The notes under the pieces are model-generated. The model was given only the letters and a program-made list of their open reading frames with translations. It was not told the origin of the DNA and ran no database searches. DNA of 64,000 bases from Rhea pennata (taxonomy: Eukaryota; Chordata; Aves; Rheiformes; Rheidae). Where the stretch lies: positions 19,430,412 to 19,494,411 of the forward strand of contig NC_084675.1 in the NCBI RefSeq assembly GCF_028389875.1, written 5' to 3'. A program made the translations under genes and the position numbers. Below, in pieces: positions 48,230 through 61,863 of the stretch. The number at the start of each line of letters is the position of its first letter. Positions within the stretch are counted from its first letter, which is position 1.

Positions 48230-51200
48230 TTTCCCCTCTGAAAAATATCTTTGTGTTTTAATGAGCAGAAGGGAATTTGAAGGCTAGATAGCAGTAGTGC
48301 TCTCAATGACTAAAGTGACTGTAGAAAGCCTTGACAGAAGGATTCATTGATCTGGTTATGAGACTTTCTTCAATATTAGGCCATTAGTCTGACTTGTATG
48401 TTCTTGGTTCAAGCAGTTTGTTCTCATCCCATTATCTAATATTACTCCTTTAACTTCATGCTTTGTGGAAACCGTGGTTCATTTCTTAAAACTGTGTACA
48501 CATTGCAACTTTCTAAGCTGTTGGAAGGCTTGGTCTGCTAGCTTTTGTTCACTTGTCTAGATTTGTACAATTCTCTTGCAGTCATAAGTAGACTTCTTGG
48601 TGTAATTACTTGTAATGAAGTCATAGGCCTTTCTCCAGAAATCCATAAACATGAGTGTGCTCTGTTACATCTGTCCATCAGGAGCCAGGGAAGGAAGGAT
48701 TCCTATTGATTTCAATGGTCTGAAAGTGAGGTCCTAAGAATGAGTATGCTCAGTTGCTTCAGATGAGCAAATTTGATATATCAGCTCTGTAACTGAGAAA
48801 CTGTCATGGTCTAAATGGTGCTTTGACAACTATTTTTTTTCCTCTTCTCAACCTAAAATACCCTACCACTCTTTAGATATGTTTAACTTCTCTACATCTA
48901 TAGATATCTAAGCATAGGCAAAACCTATGTAAATGTAATAATTGTAGCAGTATCCTCTATCAAATATTGTCATTGCACTAGTGTACCTGGAAATGAAAAT
49001 GTAAAAATTTTTGGAGCCTGTAGGGAAAGGGGAAGAGCAAGATGTGGAGGTAGGCCAACTTTATTTACTATGAGTTGAGACACAGCAGTTCCCTCCCCCC
49101 CACCTGCTTATGTGACTTACGTTCCACCTTGTTTGAAGAACCTGTTTCTCTCTACGCCTAGCTAGCTTTTGGGGGGCAGAGTCAGGACTTTACTGTTTCC
49201 TTACTGTCTGTATGCTTATGATGAAATGCTGAGCAAATTGACTAATCCCTGTTACAGATGTACTTGTTGTAGCAGGGCAAAGGTGGGAGCAAGAACGGTG
49301 GTGTCTTTTGTTTCTTGTAGCTGTGGCACTAATCCTAGCTGTTTGCTTAACTGACAAAGTTTGGTTATCAAATTTCTTAATATGAGAAGATGGAGAGAAT
49401 GATCGAAATAGGATGCTGTGTGTAGGAAGAGTGTGTGCAGCCGGATAAAGTGGATGTCCTAAACCCCTTTTATGGGTGACTTAGAGTGATGATGCTCAAA
49501 AAATGAGGAAGGAGGGATTAGAGAAATACACCTGTGCTCTGTCATGCCTCAGGTCTTCATGATGCTATACCTACTGTTGATGCTAAGTTACCAATGTTAA
49601 GTACCTGGAAGATGCCTTGCTCTACTCTCCTGGCTGCCTTTTGGTGAAAGAGCTTGTAGGAAGCTTGTTATGTATTCACATGGCTTATCGTATCCCAGAA
49701 ACCAATATGAGATGTCTTTTAAGGGTTTGACTAGCAATAGGTTAATATCCTGCTCAGCTTTTGAGAAGAGGGGGTCAAAATATGCTTGGGTGAATTGACC
49801 AAGTAATGAAAATACATGGAACTTTTTAAAGGATTATTTGATGAATAATTTAGAAGCTAAACAAGAAACAAGTAAAGAAATTGCCTAACAAGAGACTCCC
49901 TTAACAAATAGGCCATCAGAGACTTTACAAACAAAAACAAATTCCCTTGCTCTGTGCAAGCAGATGTGAGACAGGCAGCTGGGGGTTCTGAAATGGCAAT
50001 TAAAGGAGAAGAATCCTAGGATTTTAGATCTGTCCTAATTAGGTAAGTGTTTAGGGAATATCTGACCACATTCTTACCTTGTGCAAGTCATTAGCTCCAC
50101 TGATGCTGATGGGAATTGCTGATTTCTTTCTTTCTTTAATCAGCTAGGGTAGGTCTGATAAGCTCTAGTATTTGGAAACACCTGAACTTTTAAGGCTGCC
50201 CATCTTTAGCTCTTCTGAGAATGAAACTATTAAAGAGCATGGTCGAAGAACTAGACTTTGCTTGAAAAAAAAAATAGTGACTCTTAACTGATTACAGTAT
50301 TATAGACCAGGTCACGTGGGGTCAGAAACTAATATGCTGCTGTCAAAAGGCAGAAAAGAAGTTATCTTTGCTTCTCCTGATTTTAATTTTCTCTTATTTT
50401 GAGAGAGAGCTGGTTGAGGATTGTTCAGGATGCTGCGTTTTGCAGTTTTCCTTTCCTATTCTGCCCTATGCAGAGCATCTGTTTATATACTGAGAAAGGC
50501 TTCCTTTTTGTGGCATGAAAATGAAATTTCAATGTCTGCTATTATAAAAAATGCAGCTACAGCTGTGAATTCAATACTGTTGGTATGAAGTGATAGGAAG
50601 TTCTTCAGTTCTGATGTGCTCAGAGCATCAGATGGAATTAATTAAAATATGTTTACCTCATTCCCCAAGAGCTGCCTTATCAGCTATGTGGTGCTTTTGT
50701 AGTTCCTGTAGAACTGAGGTGAGATGAGATTCATGTAACTGTTTAATAGTAGTAATATAATACTTGAGGATTTTTCAAATATTGTAGCAATATTATGAAA
50801 TTCAGTCTTTTGGTCAGCAGGGAAATATAGCACTTTCTACAACAGGAACTTGAAAGACCATGTCAAATCCTGCTTTGACTGTTTCTGACTCAAACCCCAG
50901 CAATGGAGTCACTCATGATATTCATGGTGTGGGCCAGTTTGGCTTAGGGAATTGTTTATAGTCTTTGTCTTTGTCTTGGCATATATACTAGTATTTGTGA
51001 AAGAATTAGGATTAAACCAGACTACTCCAACTGGAAAAAAAAAAAATTAACTTAGGCTGCAATTGCATAGTTCATCAACCATGATAAACAAATACCTATT
51101 TCTGATATATCAAGTTTCAAAAAGAAAGCGTGTCGTTATACGATGTTGAAGTAACTGAAAGTACCAGAGATGATTTGGAAAGGCTCCTTTAACTGGAGCG

Positions 51201-51587
51201 TGCCTGCCTCATGGAAGACTTACTAAAGCAAGTTTGATCAAGCACTCGGTGTGCATGAATATACCCAGTCACTGCTAGGATTAGTGCTTTTTGTAGTTGC
51301 TTACAACTATATGGTTGATACTTTATCCAACAGCTGTTTTGAATGATTCAATTGAAATGTGATGTCTAATTGCCTGTAAAATGATAGCTTTCACAACCCA
51401 TAGGTTATGAGCAGCAGTGTTTCAAGTATGGGCAAGTCTTATGGCTGCAGTCTGAAAGCTCCAGGAACATGAAGCAGAGTTGGAATAAATGAACGCCGAG
51501 TGGGCTACAGGATGAGTTAGAGTACAGGATTGTCAGGGACACTAGAATATAAATCATACGGTCATCTGTCATGACTTAATGTACTCT

Positions 51588-51708
51588 ATGCAAATAAGGA
51601 GATCTATTAGATGAATACAATGTCGGCACTTCAAAGGCCTATACGTGTATTTGCCATATCATTAACTGAAGATATAGACTGCTATGGGTGTTGAGTCTCT
51701 ATTTGCAT
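51588..51708. promoter_or_regulatory. Inverted pair of octamer motifs
   Basis: ATGCAAAT at 51588-51595 and its reverse complement ATTTGCAT at 51701-51708 face each other across about 105 bp of unique sequence. POU-domain factors bind this octamer. Two perfect copies so close suggest a candidate enhancer, though AT-rich sequence raises the chance rate. Confidence 0.25.
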
Positions 51709-54700
51709 TTAGAGAATTATACTGTTTATTTTACTACGCTTAGCCTTTAAGTGCGCTTGAACTGGTTTTTCCAACAGAGCTGAACTTATTCAGTGCTGAT
51801 TTTTTTGATTGACATAGCAAGAAAAACACATGAACATAGTTTTAGGACCTTGAGGTAGATGGTTTCATTTGTGACCTTGTAACGTGTAGTGGAAACTAGT
51901 GAAAATTGCAATCTATAATTTTTTTCTTCAAAACCACTAGAGATTCCAAGGAGAAAACAAATATATGTAGATAAGGATCAAAATTAGAGCAGATTAAGTT
52001 TTTTTTTTTTCCTGTTAATTTTATCCTACCTTAAACACTTGGTGTACACAACTTTTCATCATGCTCTCGTGTTAGGAGGCAGGTTCTGTTTCCAGAGATG
52101 TTAATGGAAGCTTCTGTATTGACTTTTAGAGGACTTTAGATCAGGCTCTAAATAGCAAAGAATAAGCCTCATATTTATACATACTTATGAATTGAATGAA
52201 AACTTGTTAATGAAATGTTTATACACAACTTAGGCTAGCTGTACATTAATTTTTTTTAAAAAAGCCCATAAGTGCTTTTCTTCTAGTGTTCTGTTGTCAA
52301 ATGCTGACCAAAAAGTCGATGGGATTTTGCTTGAATGAGGCATTTGGGATTTGGTCAGCATTCATGTACATTAATCCTTAGTAGTTATTGCAAAGGAGGG
52401 GTGCTTACATTTTTAAGCAAGCGTAATATGCATGGAGAAAAAGGTATTTACCTGGTAGGTTGATTAAAGCAATGCTGCCAGTTACCAGTGTCAAACCCCA
52501 ACCAGTCTCAACTATGGCCCTGCACAGGCAACTGTTTTCCAGTGTCCAAGGATACCCATTTTTACTTTAAACCTCTCAATTTCTTATGTAACTTAAAAGG
52601 TATTTGGCTCTGTCAGTTCAACAACAGGCAGCTTGGTTTATGCTAATTCAAGCTCTAGCATGTGGGAAAGTAGTGTGGGACAGCTAAATCCTTGCACTCT
52701 CAGAGGCTACATCTTCCAGGTGAGTAACTGCTATTGGGATATATCAGTTTTGGTGCTGAAATACCTTGATGGTGCCCTCTTAACTATCTCTTTCAAAAGC
52801 AAAAATTCCATTTGATATGATAACTGGATTTTTTTGTGGAAAGGCTAGTGTACTTTAGCCTATGCAAGTATAGTTTATTCATCTGTGTGATACTTGATGA
52901 CAAAGGATTATGAATTTCCCCCTTCACCTGATGTGGAAACATGAGTTTTTTTCTCCTTTCTTGTCCTTCTCGAACTGCTCACTGAGCACTTAAACTACAT
53001 GTACCTGAAGTCACCCCTCTAACCTCCAGGAGTGCTTTGAAGAACACTTGGCATCAAGGCTTGACCGTTTTTCCCTCTCCTGCCCCCTGCCCTGTCTGAG
53101 GGTTTTTGTCTGCAGTGTTTGCCGAAACAAACACCTACATCCTTACTTCAGTAGATGGGAAGATATCTTCATGTGAAGATGATTTAGACTGATTAGGATG
53201 GAGGGGGTTACTTTACCTTGCCATTGCAAGAGGTAGATCTTGCCCAAGTGATTGGAGTACCTAGCTGCAGAGTTCACTATAGCATTAGCAAATTACTTCT
53301 AAAAACAGATAGGCAATCACTCTCAGAGATGGTAGGTTAGTTCCTTCTGTGTGCATATTTCATCATGCCTGGACTGTGTACTGATGTCATTCCTAATTTG
53401 AGCCTGATTTGAAATCAAGGAAATGTGTGTGATTATGCTGAGGATTAGAGACTGCTGAAGCAAGGTTAAGAGTTGGAGCCTTTTGGGCATCATAGCAGGG
53501 CACTCACCTGAGAAATGGTTACTATTAACTTTTCAATATAAATTTTTAATATATTAAACTTAGTTAATTGGTTGGATGTAATTCTTTGGAGAGTTATCTC
53601 TGCTAATCCTCAGTTAAATACAGTCTCTCTAAAATGTACTGTTCCTTCCTACTGATGGGAAGGAAAAGCCACTTGGATTTAGCATGTAAGACAACTTATC
53701 TGAACCACTGTTACCTACCTAGGCTGAGAGTGGTTTTGTTCATAGCATCTAATATTTCTTGTGTGCCAACACTGGTATTTTTGTAGCTTGAGTAGGTTTT
53801 GTGCCTTCAGTATAAGGATTGGTGGGAAGGGTGACTTCCCTAATAGTTATTGAGCTATTCTAATGGCTTCCAGATAGATGAAGCAGTTGCTTGTTCATGC
53901 ATCAAATCTATTTTACCAGTCAAATGTGCAATTAAGAACATGATTTTTTTGGAAGGATGAGTGAAAATAGTTGCCTGTGGCTGTGAACCCTAAGCACCTT
54001 GCAACAGATACCTTATTTTCTTACAGGAGTGGATACTCTGTTTAAATATAAGCTGTTTTCCTCCCTTTGCATCTACAAACTGGTCTTGAATTCAAGTGCA
54101 ACAGACCTGAGAAATGACAAAGGTATCCCTAACCCTGAACAGCCATTTATTCTGCTGTCACAGAGGAAAGAGCTCATGAGAAGGATGATGGGTTTTATGG
54201 CCTAATATCTTCCTTTGTGCTGTTGCACTGTGCCAGTCCTCCCACACAAATAAGCAGATTGCACCTTTGGGCCTAAGCAGTTACATGCCTGCAGGACTGG
54301 TTTTATCCAAGCTGAGTGTTAGTCCTTTCCCCATGAGCAGATCCAGTCTTCTGGAGACCCTGCTGGACTCCTGTGTAAAGACATGGTGAAAATTCAAAGG
54401 AATATAACAAGAGGAATCCTAAAACTATTTGTCATGGTTGTAGTACAACAAGTGCACATGAGGTCTCATTTAAGCATTGGGAAATCAACTTTGAGTGGCT
54501 TTCCTTTAAAAGCTCACTTGAGTTGAAATACTGAAGCCTAATAGCAATTGCAATAGGCATGTAACACACCTGACCAGGTTCTCCCTCTAGGTGGAGGGTG
54601 ATAGAGCTTCCCCATCTCCGTTCCAGGTGGCTGAATGCAAAAATTACTTGTGTCCCTTGAACTAGACATGAGTTGCTTTTGATTTGGCCATTGCTGTCTA

Positions 54701-56074
54701 GATCTATAGTTTGCTTTGGGCTCATTATTAAAGTGTATATTCAGCAGTCAGTCATACCGGGACCACCAGCATATAGAGCGGTGTTTGCCACTTTGGCAGT
54801 GCACTGAACCTGTTAAAAATGCAGAGGTACAGTCAACCTCAGAAGGTTATCCCTGCCGTTACAACAGCATAGCAGGACATGAGGACATGTGCTGTGGGAT
54901 GATTAATAGAAATGTGAGTAGCACCATGTGATTTATTGTGACATCTACATTATCTTGCTAGAAAATTGCCTTTTCTTCATGTAGAAGGGCAATGTTTTCC
55001 CCGCGTAATTTATAACTATTATAAACAACTGTTCCTGTCTCTGCTATAATGTCCTCCTGTCTCTCGCCTTGTTTTAATCCCTTCTGGTAACAGGTAATGT
55101 GAACCTGTTTTTTGTAGAGCCTTATTTGGAGTATTTGCAGGATTCCTGGGCTCCTGCCACAGCTGAGCTAAGCTCTGAGTGCGATGTTGGAGCTTTGCAC
55201 AGATGCGGAGTCCCTGTCACAGACTCATCCAATTTCAGTCTTGGCAGAGTTCTACTTTTTCTGGCCACCCTTATTTAAGATGCTAATATATCTCGAGTAT
55301 GAAGGGAAATAGGAGCAAAAGCACCTTTGTTTTTAAAGACAGCTGTGCCTGGAGAGCTGAAGTTCAGTGTGTGAACTCAATTTGAAGCAATCGGACTCTG
55401 CACTCTTCTGGTACTCTATACTATTAATTGCAGTGGAGTTTGTGCGTGTACTATAGTGCTTTTGAAAAACCCTAACAAAGCTACAAAACATAGTTACTTT
55501 AAACATTAATCTCAGCTGAGGTGTTGAATTATTGTTAATAAAGCTATCTCATTTTGGAGTCCAAATACATTGGAAATACTTGGCTGCCTCTTTTGGGAAG
55601 GGGGGGAGGCAGGAGGAGGAATAACGTGGCTTTTTTTCCTTTGCAGTTTCGTTGATTCTCATATTTGAACCAGGCTGGATGGCTTGCTGAACAGCTGAGT
55701 AGGAAAAAAGCAATTGATGTTACATACATAAAGCTTCTACTTGCAACCCCCTTTACTCCCATTCTCCACTGTTTAGTGGATGCATTGGGGTTAAAGCAGA
55801 CTTCCAGTTTTCTTAATATCTTCCTCAAGCTTTATTTCTGCTCTCCAATTCATAAGGTCTGCTTGCCTGCCTGCATCAGGGGATGACTTGTGCTAGTGCT
55901 AATGGGAGCTGGAACATGTAAATTCACTTAGTGCTGATGGGAGTTAGCCCTATGAACTTCCTGTGCATTAATACAGTTTTTGACCCTTATGAATTGTGGC
56001 TCCCCTTCAGCTAGATTTCTTAATTCCCCTTTCATACAGTGTTGCTAGTTTCTGTTTGTACTCTTTCAGCACGT

Positions 56075-56122
56075 AATCAAACATCTAAGTTTAAAATCAA
56101 TCAAACATCAGCGTTTAAAATA
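56075..56122. repeat. 24-bp tandem duplication
   Basis: Two adjacent 24-base units (56075-56098 and 56099-56122) share AATCAAACATC at their start and GTTTAAAAT near their end, differing at a few central bases. TTTAAA cores recur in each. Confidence 0.85.
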
Positions 56123-59100
56123 CATCTTACTCTAACAATAGAATATTTATTCTTCGATCACATGAAGTTAGTGGTATATACCTCAATCACTCATGAACTA
56201 CATAGGATATGATAAGAAATGGTTTAAGTTTTGGGGGGAAGAACTCAAATGGAGGTTTTTAGTCAACTGCAGGACTTACTCCCTTATCCTATGGTAGGGT
56301 AGTAAATGCTGCTCTTGACTAAATATAACCTCATTTACTGTGTAGACAGTGTTCTTTTTGTAAAATATTCCTGAAAATTTCATATCACTTTACTATATTC
56401 TTTTCAATTAAAAATGGGCATATTGGATATTTAATCCTTTTTTGTGTCAGTATCCTTTATGAAATGTTCTTTGCCTAGGTGCAGTTTTGTCTACTCATTT
56501 GTGCAAAACTTTGCACAGTACATTCCACTACCAGTTCAAGACTAATTTTTGAGGAGTTCTGCAATAGACAACTGTAGTCCAAAAGGATTTGGTAGATTAT
56601 TAGTAAAGAAATCCACTTAAGCTGCAAAAAATGTGGTGACTATTGCCACTGTATATTAAAGGCTGTATAACTGAGTGCTAAACTCTGAAGTGAAGAAACA
56701 CCATGCAAAATAAGTAAAGGTATCTCTGATTTGGGTAGTTGCTTTGTGGTCCACCTGGGATGAGGTGTGACAAGGTGTGCAGCCCTAAGCAGAGCTGGCC
56801 TCAGTAAGTAAAGTCAGCAATTCCTTGCAACGACCAGAGGGCTGGCAGTGACAAAATGACCACACTGAGGAGTGGGTGGCACCCTGCTCCTGTCCCCTCT
56901 GGTGCTTGAGCAGGAGACCCGGGTGCTTGAGCAGCGTATGCACTCTGAACTGCCTCTGCCTGCTTTCAGCTGAGCTCCTGTTGCTCCCAGAGCTACTGCC
57001 CCTGCAAGGCAGGCAGGGAGATGTGCAGTGCTGCCTCACTTTTGGAGGACTGAACTCTTCCTCCTCCGTATTCGGCTCCCTCTTTGCTCTGCCTGGAGTA
57101 GTGCTAGCAACAACAGTTGCTCAAGAGCTCTTCTCCAGGCTTGTTATTCCAGGTAGGTTGTTGCCACTTCTGGGATGCCAGAAATCAGATCAGCCTATGC
57201 TGCTTAGAAGCTTTCAAGTCACTTTGTGTGAAATGGAGTGAGCATCATCTTCCCTCTCTATTTTGTTCTTGGTTTGTCTCTAGACCTTTTGAACTAATAT
57301 CTGCTTTGCTTTGTATGCTATCTGGGCTGAGTTTCTTAGGTGTTGGTAGGTGAGGGATGGGGTAGTAGGAACCTGTTTGAAATTGCTTTACTGGACTTGA
57401 ACCTTAAGCAGTCATAGGAAAAATGATTTTCTCATTTTTGAGGTGCACAGAAAACGTAATTTTCCCTACATAAATACACATCTGTACATGGACAGCTGGA
57501 ATTAAGATATTATACATCTCTACCAGAATTGAAGCAATAACTGTAATGCACAGCTGGAGCAAAGCTATTCTTGAGACCATCAGCATTTCAAAGTAAGATT
57601 CAGTTGTTGGGAAGATAAGTATTTCAGTTAAAGGATCTCTAATCTAGAATGTTTAAAAACAAAACAAGACCTACGATTTCTAAATGGCATTCTGAATACA
57701 ACTTAGTTTTTTGTATTGCTTGAATCTTTTTGATTTCTGTAGATGTAGATCTAATATAATTCATGACTGGTATCACAGACAAAGCTAGCATGGAAACGTA
57801 TGCTTTGTAGAACAAAATCTATGTAGAAATGGAAGATATGTATAACTAACCGTAATTTTATTGAGTCCTAATTTTTAATGTGTTCATGGTGCATGTTTAA
57901 CCTTAAGATTTAAATAAAACAAGCATATTAAGAGCTGCTCATAATGGCCAGCAGTGGAAAATGCAACTTCTCTCACAGTGCAACAAACACTTGACAGATC
58001 TGAAAGCTGAGACCAAAGTTTTAATTTAGGGCTGGATGGAGAATATTTTCATCTCCTAAGAAAATGTTCGGACTATAGTAGTTCTTCTTTTGATACTGTT
58101 GTGAACCCAAATTCTTCTAAAGCTTTTTAGTCCGCTTTTGTAAGCGATGAATAAAAGCACCCTTGAATATCTAGTAGTAAGAAGCCTGGCAGAGCTTGAA
58201 TTGAAGTGTTTGAGCTGTTGATTTGGCTGTCTAGGGGAGAGTCTATCTGCGCTTGCCTGAAGATATACAGCTTAGGAATCTTTCTGATAAAACTTCAGTC
58301 AAATCACCATATTCCTGCAGGAAGCTCGAGATTTCAACAGCAATAAATCACTCAAAAGGAGATGAAAAATTTCTAAAAGCTTCAAGTGCATGCAATGTGA
58401 TGGACATGAGTGGCTGCCCAGCTGGGGGCATGACATGTGGAACCATCCCCAGGATCTTCTCTGTGAGGTCGTTCAAGATGTGCGTCCTGAAACACTTCAT
58501 TCCTTTAATTCAGCTGCTACGGAAGAGTGCTGATCTTACTTGACTCATGAGAAATAAGAGCAAACTCAGGCCAAACATGCAACACTTCCATATTGGAAGC
58601 CACTTGGTGTCAGTAGGAATACTGAGATGCTTTTATTTGAGACCTTGCTAATCGACTTCTGCAGAGGGATTTAAATGCAAAAAATCAAAGCGTAAAACTC
58701 GAACCCTAATTGGGTGTTTAAACCTTAGATTCTCTGTAGATTTCAGTATTTTGCTGTATGTGAATACATCCAAGTATTATGCTGGCAAATGACAGTGTGA
58801 AGCTTTAAAATGCCTCACGGGAATAGATTAAAACCTAGCATAAAACGTATTTCCATACTCAGTGTCCAGTTAATGTCAGTGTGATGGCATTAGCACGTAA
58901 TACCTACTATTAATTCAATTTTAATTTTACCCTGCTGCTCATCCTTGAAGGGACGAACAGAATGACTGCCTGTTGTGAAAATCAAGCAGAGCTCCTATTT
59001 GACTACAACTTCTGTCTTTTAACATCAGCTTCGGATGGAGAATATAGCTCCAGGAATTGTTCAGCTATAACAAAATCTAGGTCCTGATTCAAAGGCTATA

Positions 59101-61062
59101 GAAACTAATACTATGTTAAAACTAGTTTTGCTAAAGCTTTTTGTGTTAGTCAATAGGAAACCGTTCAAGTGGTATTTGAATCCAGGTTGTTTGACATCTC
59201 ATTGCAAAGCTTGAGGTCAGGAACTTTTTTGGTCATATGACTGCTTAATTTGATTCCCTAAAATTAATGTAATGGTTACAGCAGAGAGCCATGACCTTAC
59301 CTATTCTGTACCTTTTGGGAGAGATTCGTGGCTTGCTCTGTGTTTCCCAAGAATCCAACTGTGGTATATTCTCCAGAAAAATGAGGGGAAGCTCATTAAA
59401 ATCGCAAGAGGCACTTTTTGTGTGTAGTGTGTGAAGGTTGCAAACTATTTTTGGCACAGGTTGCATCTAACTTGGAATAACGTGGATGAAAATAAATAAA
59501 AACATTGCATTGGTAATGAGCAGTGGGTAACCTTAGAGAAACTAATGCATCTTTCAGTCTGTTCAGATTTATACTTCATAAAATTCTGATTAATCTTTGT
59601 AACAGCTAACCCAAGTCCTATTATAGTAGGACAAGAGTAGCTGTGAAAACCTAAGCAATTAGTTTCCTTCAACAGGAGCTGCTCTAGTTGCCTTTCAAAG
59701 CTGATGTATCAAAGGCTCAATGCCCATCGCAAATCTTGGAAGGATCTGACTGCTTTGCAGTGAGGGAGGCCTGACAATGAAGCGGGAGCGATTTGAATGA
59801 ATCAGGGTGGCAGTGTTCTGTACCTGTCTCATGAAACGGTGACCTTCATGTGCTCCTTCCTGTGGAGGGGATCACAATCTCTTAAAGCTGCTTTAGTCTC
59901 ACAAGCCTATGTTTGGGAGATCAAACAGCTGATCGCTGTCCTCTGCAATCTATTCTGTGTGCTGGTGCTCTCAAAGGCTTTTTTTGTAAATCTTAGTATC
60001 TTTCACAGTAAGTTGGCTGTGAACATCTCAGAATACAAGTGACAAATAGTAAAAGGGGGGAAAAATTAGATGCTCTCTGGTTTATAATTATAGTCCTAGA
60101 CAGCAATAACTGAAATAGTAAAACATGCAATAAAAGGAGGCAACCCTGCTTGTTCCTTGGAAGTGCAAAGGCAGAATGCCTCATTTGCAAGGTTTTCTAT
60201 TTCAGGTCACCTTATAGTTGAGACAGCTTTCAGTTTAAGAAGGCAAATGGAAAGCCCAAAGGAATTCATTTGCTGTTTTAGGGGAGGCAGAACCTTCAGC
60301 ACTGATGCATGGCACGTTTGAGCTCTGTCCTGCTATGGAGCAGTTCTATAGTTTTGTACCTCGCTACTATTTTATGATACTTTCAAGGGATTAACTTGAC
60401 AGGGTGAAAAACAGCAAGATGTTTATTTGAGTAGAGATTAAAAACACAGACACAGAGCTTCTATTCTCCTGTCAACAATTTCAAGGTGAAAAGCCCACCA
60501 ACATGTCAAGTAATGAAAAATGCTTTGCAGTGGTTAGCATAATGTAACCAAAAGCAGAGGAAGAGGAAAAGAGAAATACCTCTTTGGTATGCTTCAAGCA
60601 TTAGTGCACTTAGGCATGGTCTGAAGATCAATAAAGCAGAACTTTCTTTTCATTATATACTAATCCTGTGTGAGCAGCAAACATAGTGAGCGTTAGGATC
60701 ATGTGGCTGACTGTCACATATATGTATTTCTCTACTTCATCAAGATGCTATATTGATTTATGGCATGCAGTTAAAGCTTTCAGATAGTGATGAGGGTTAT
60801 ACACTGCTTTTTTGCAAGAGTTTACAAAAGAACAGAGGGACTTGTTGCATCCCCTTCTGCTGGCAAAGTAACAAGGCTGGAAACAGTCTCCAAAATGAAC
60901 ACTTGTTCTGAGGGGTTACAGATGCATGAGTAGAGGAATCGCTGAGAATAGTTGCACGGAGACAAGTTTCCAAAGTTAAATTACCCTGAGTTTCACATTT
61001 TCATCTCAGCACCAAGTTAGTGTCTTGTGGTTGATCTAATTTCTTTTTTAATAAAGCTACTG

Positions 61063-61150
61063 AACCTTGACTTAAAGTCCTCAAATGATGAGGTAGAACC
61101 TACCACATCTGTCTGTACTCACTAGCTGGCTGTTGGAGGATGCTTAAACT
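61063..61150 (+). repeat. Possible ancient amniote LINE relic (CR1/L3-like)
   Basis: GAACCTTGACTTAAAGTCCT, then CAAATGATGAGGTAGAACCT and ACCACATCT resemble a repeat segment widespread in turtle, crocodile and bird genomes (roughly CTTGACTTAAAGTCTCCAAGTGATGGAGAATCCACCACATC). The block order and spacing agree, but the family name is from memory and unverified. Confidence 0.45.
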
Positions 61151-61813
61151 CATTTGGATCTATTTTCCTTTGGAATTAAGCTCTGCTACAAATCTAAAGT
61201 GGATTAGAGCATACTATTAAATTTGTTTGCATCTCGCCTTTTCGGATGTGCCATTTTGGTTTATTATATAGCAGTTAAGGTTTACACCTTCTAATCATTA
61301 TCAGCATCAACAAAATAATTCAGACAAATTCCTGGAGCGAGCAACTAGATAAGGGTATAAATTAATAGTTTACTAATACTCAAAAGCAGCTCAGTAATAA
61401 AAATAAACAAAATTATCTGTTGGGGGTATTAGGATTAAAAACTATTTTTGCAAAGATTTTTTTTTTAACGTAATGTTGCCATACTAGCAAAGTGGATCCC
61501 ATCTGTAACAAACTGCAAGATCAGATATATACCACTAGTGCAAGATGAGATGATATAACTAGTCATGAATTACAAGTTCATGACTTTGACAGGTGCTTTA
61601 CATCTTAACTCATTTGTTAGGGTTAGGCACAGCAAAAAGTTACATTCCAATCATGTCAGAGCTATGAAACTAAGAATTAACCACATAGTTAAGTAGATAA
61701 CTATAAGGACCAGAGAAGGGTATTTTGGTAGAGCACTTCATGATAAGCTTGAGCAAAGTACTTCGAGGGCAAGACTCTCAAAAGCATGTATTATTGGTCT
61801 TCTGTGCAACTAT

Positions 61814-61863
61814 TATATATATATATATATTGCACCCTTATATTAAGGGGCATCCCTTAATAT
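61814..61863. repeat. (TA)n run followed by a perfect hairpin
   Basis: A TA run at 61814-61830 is followed ten bases later by ATATTAAGGG (61840-61849) and CCCTTAATAT (61854-61863). These are exact inverted repeats with a GCAT loop. AT-rich cruciform-forming sequence. Confidence 0.8.

Noticed and set aside
56876..57241. 121-codon + strand frame rich in leucine and cysteine
   Set aside because: The leucine-rich look comes from CTG/CTC-rich sequence. It is open on the opposite strand as well, has no signal of splicing, and no family match.
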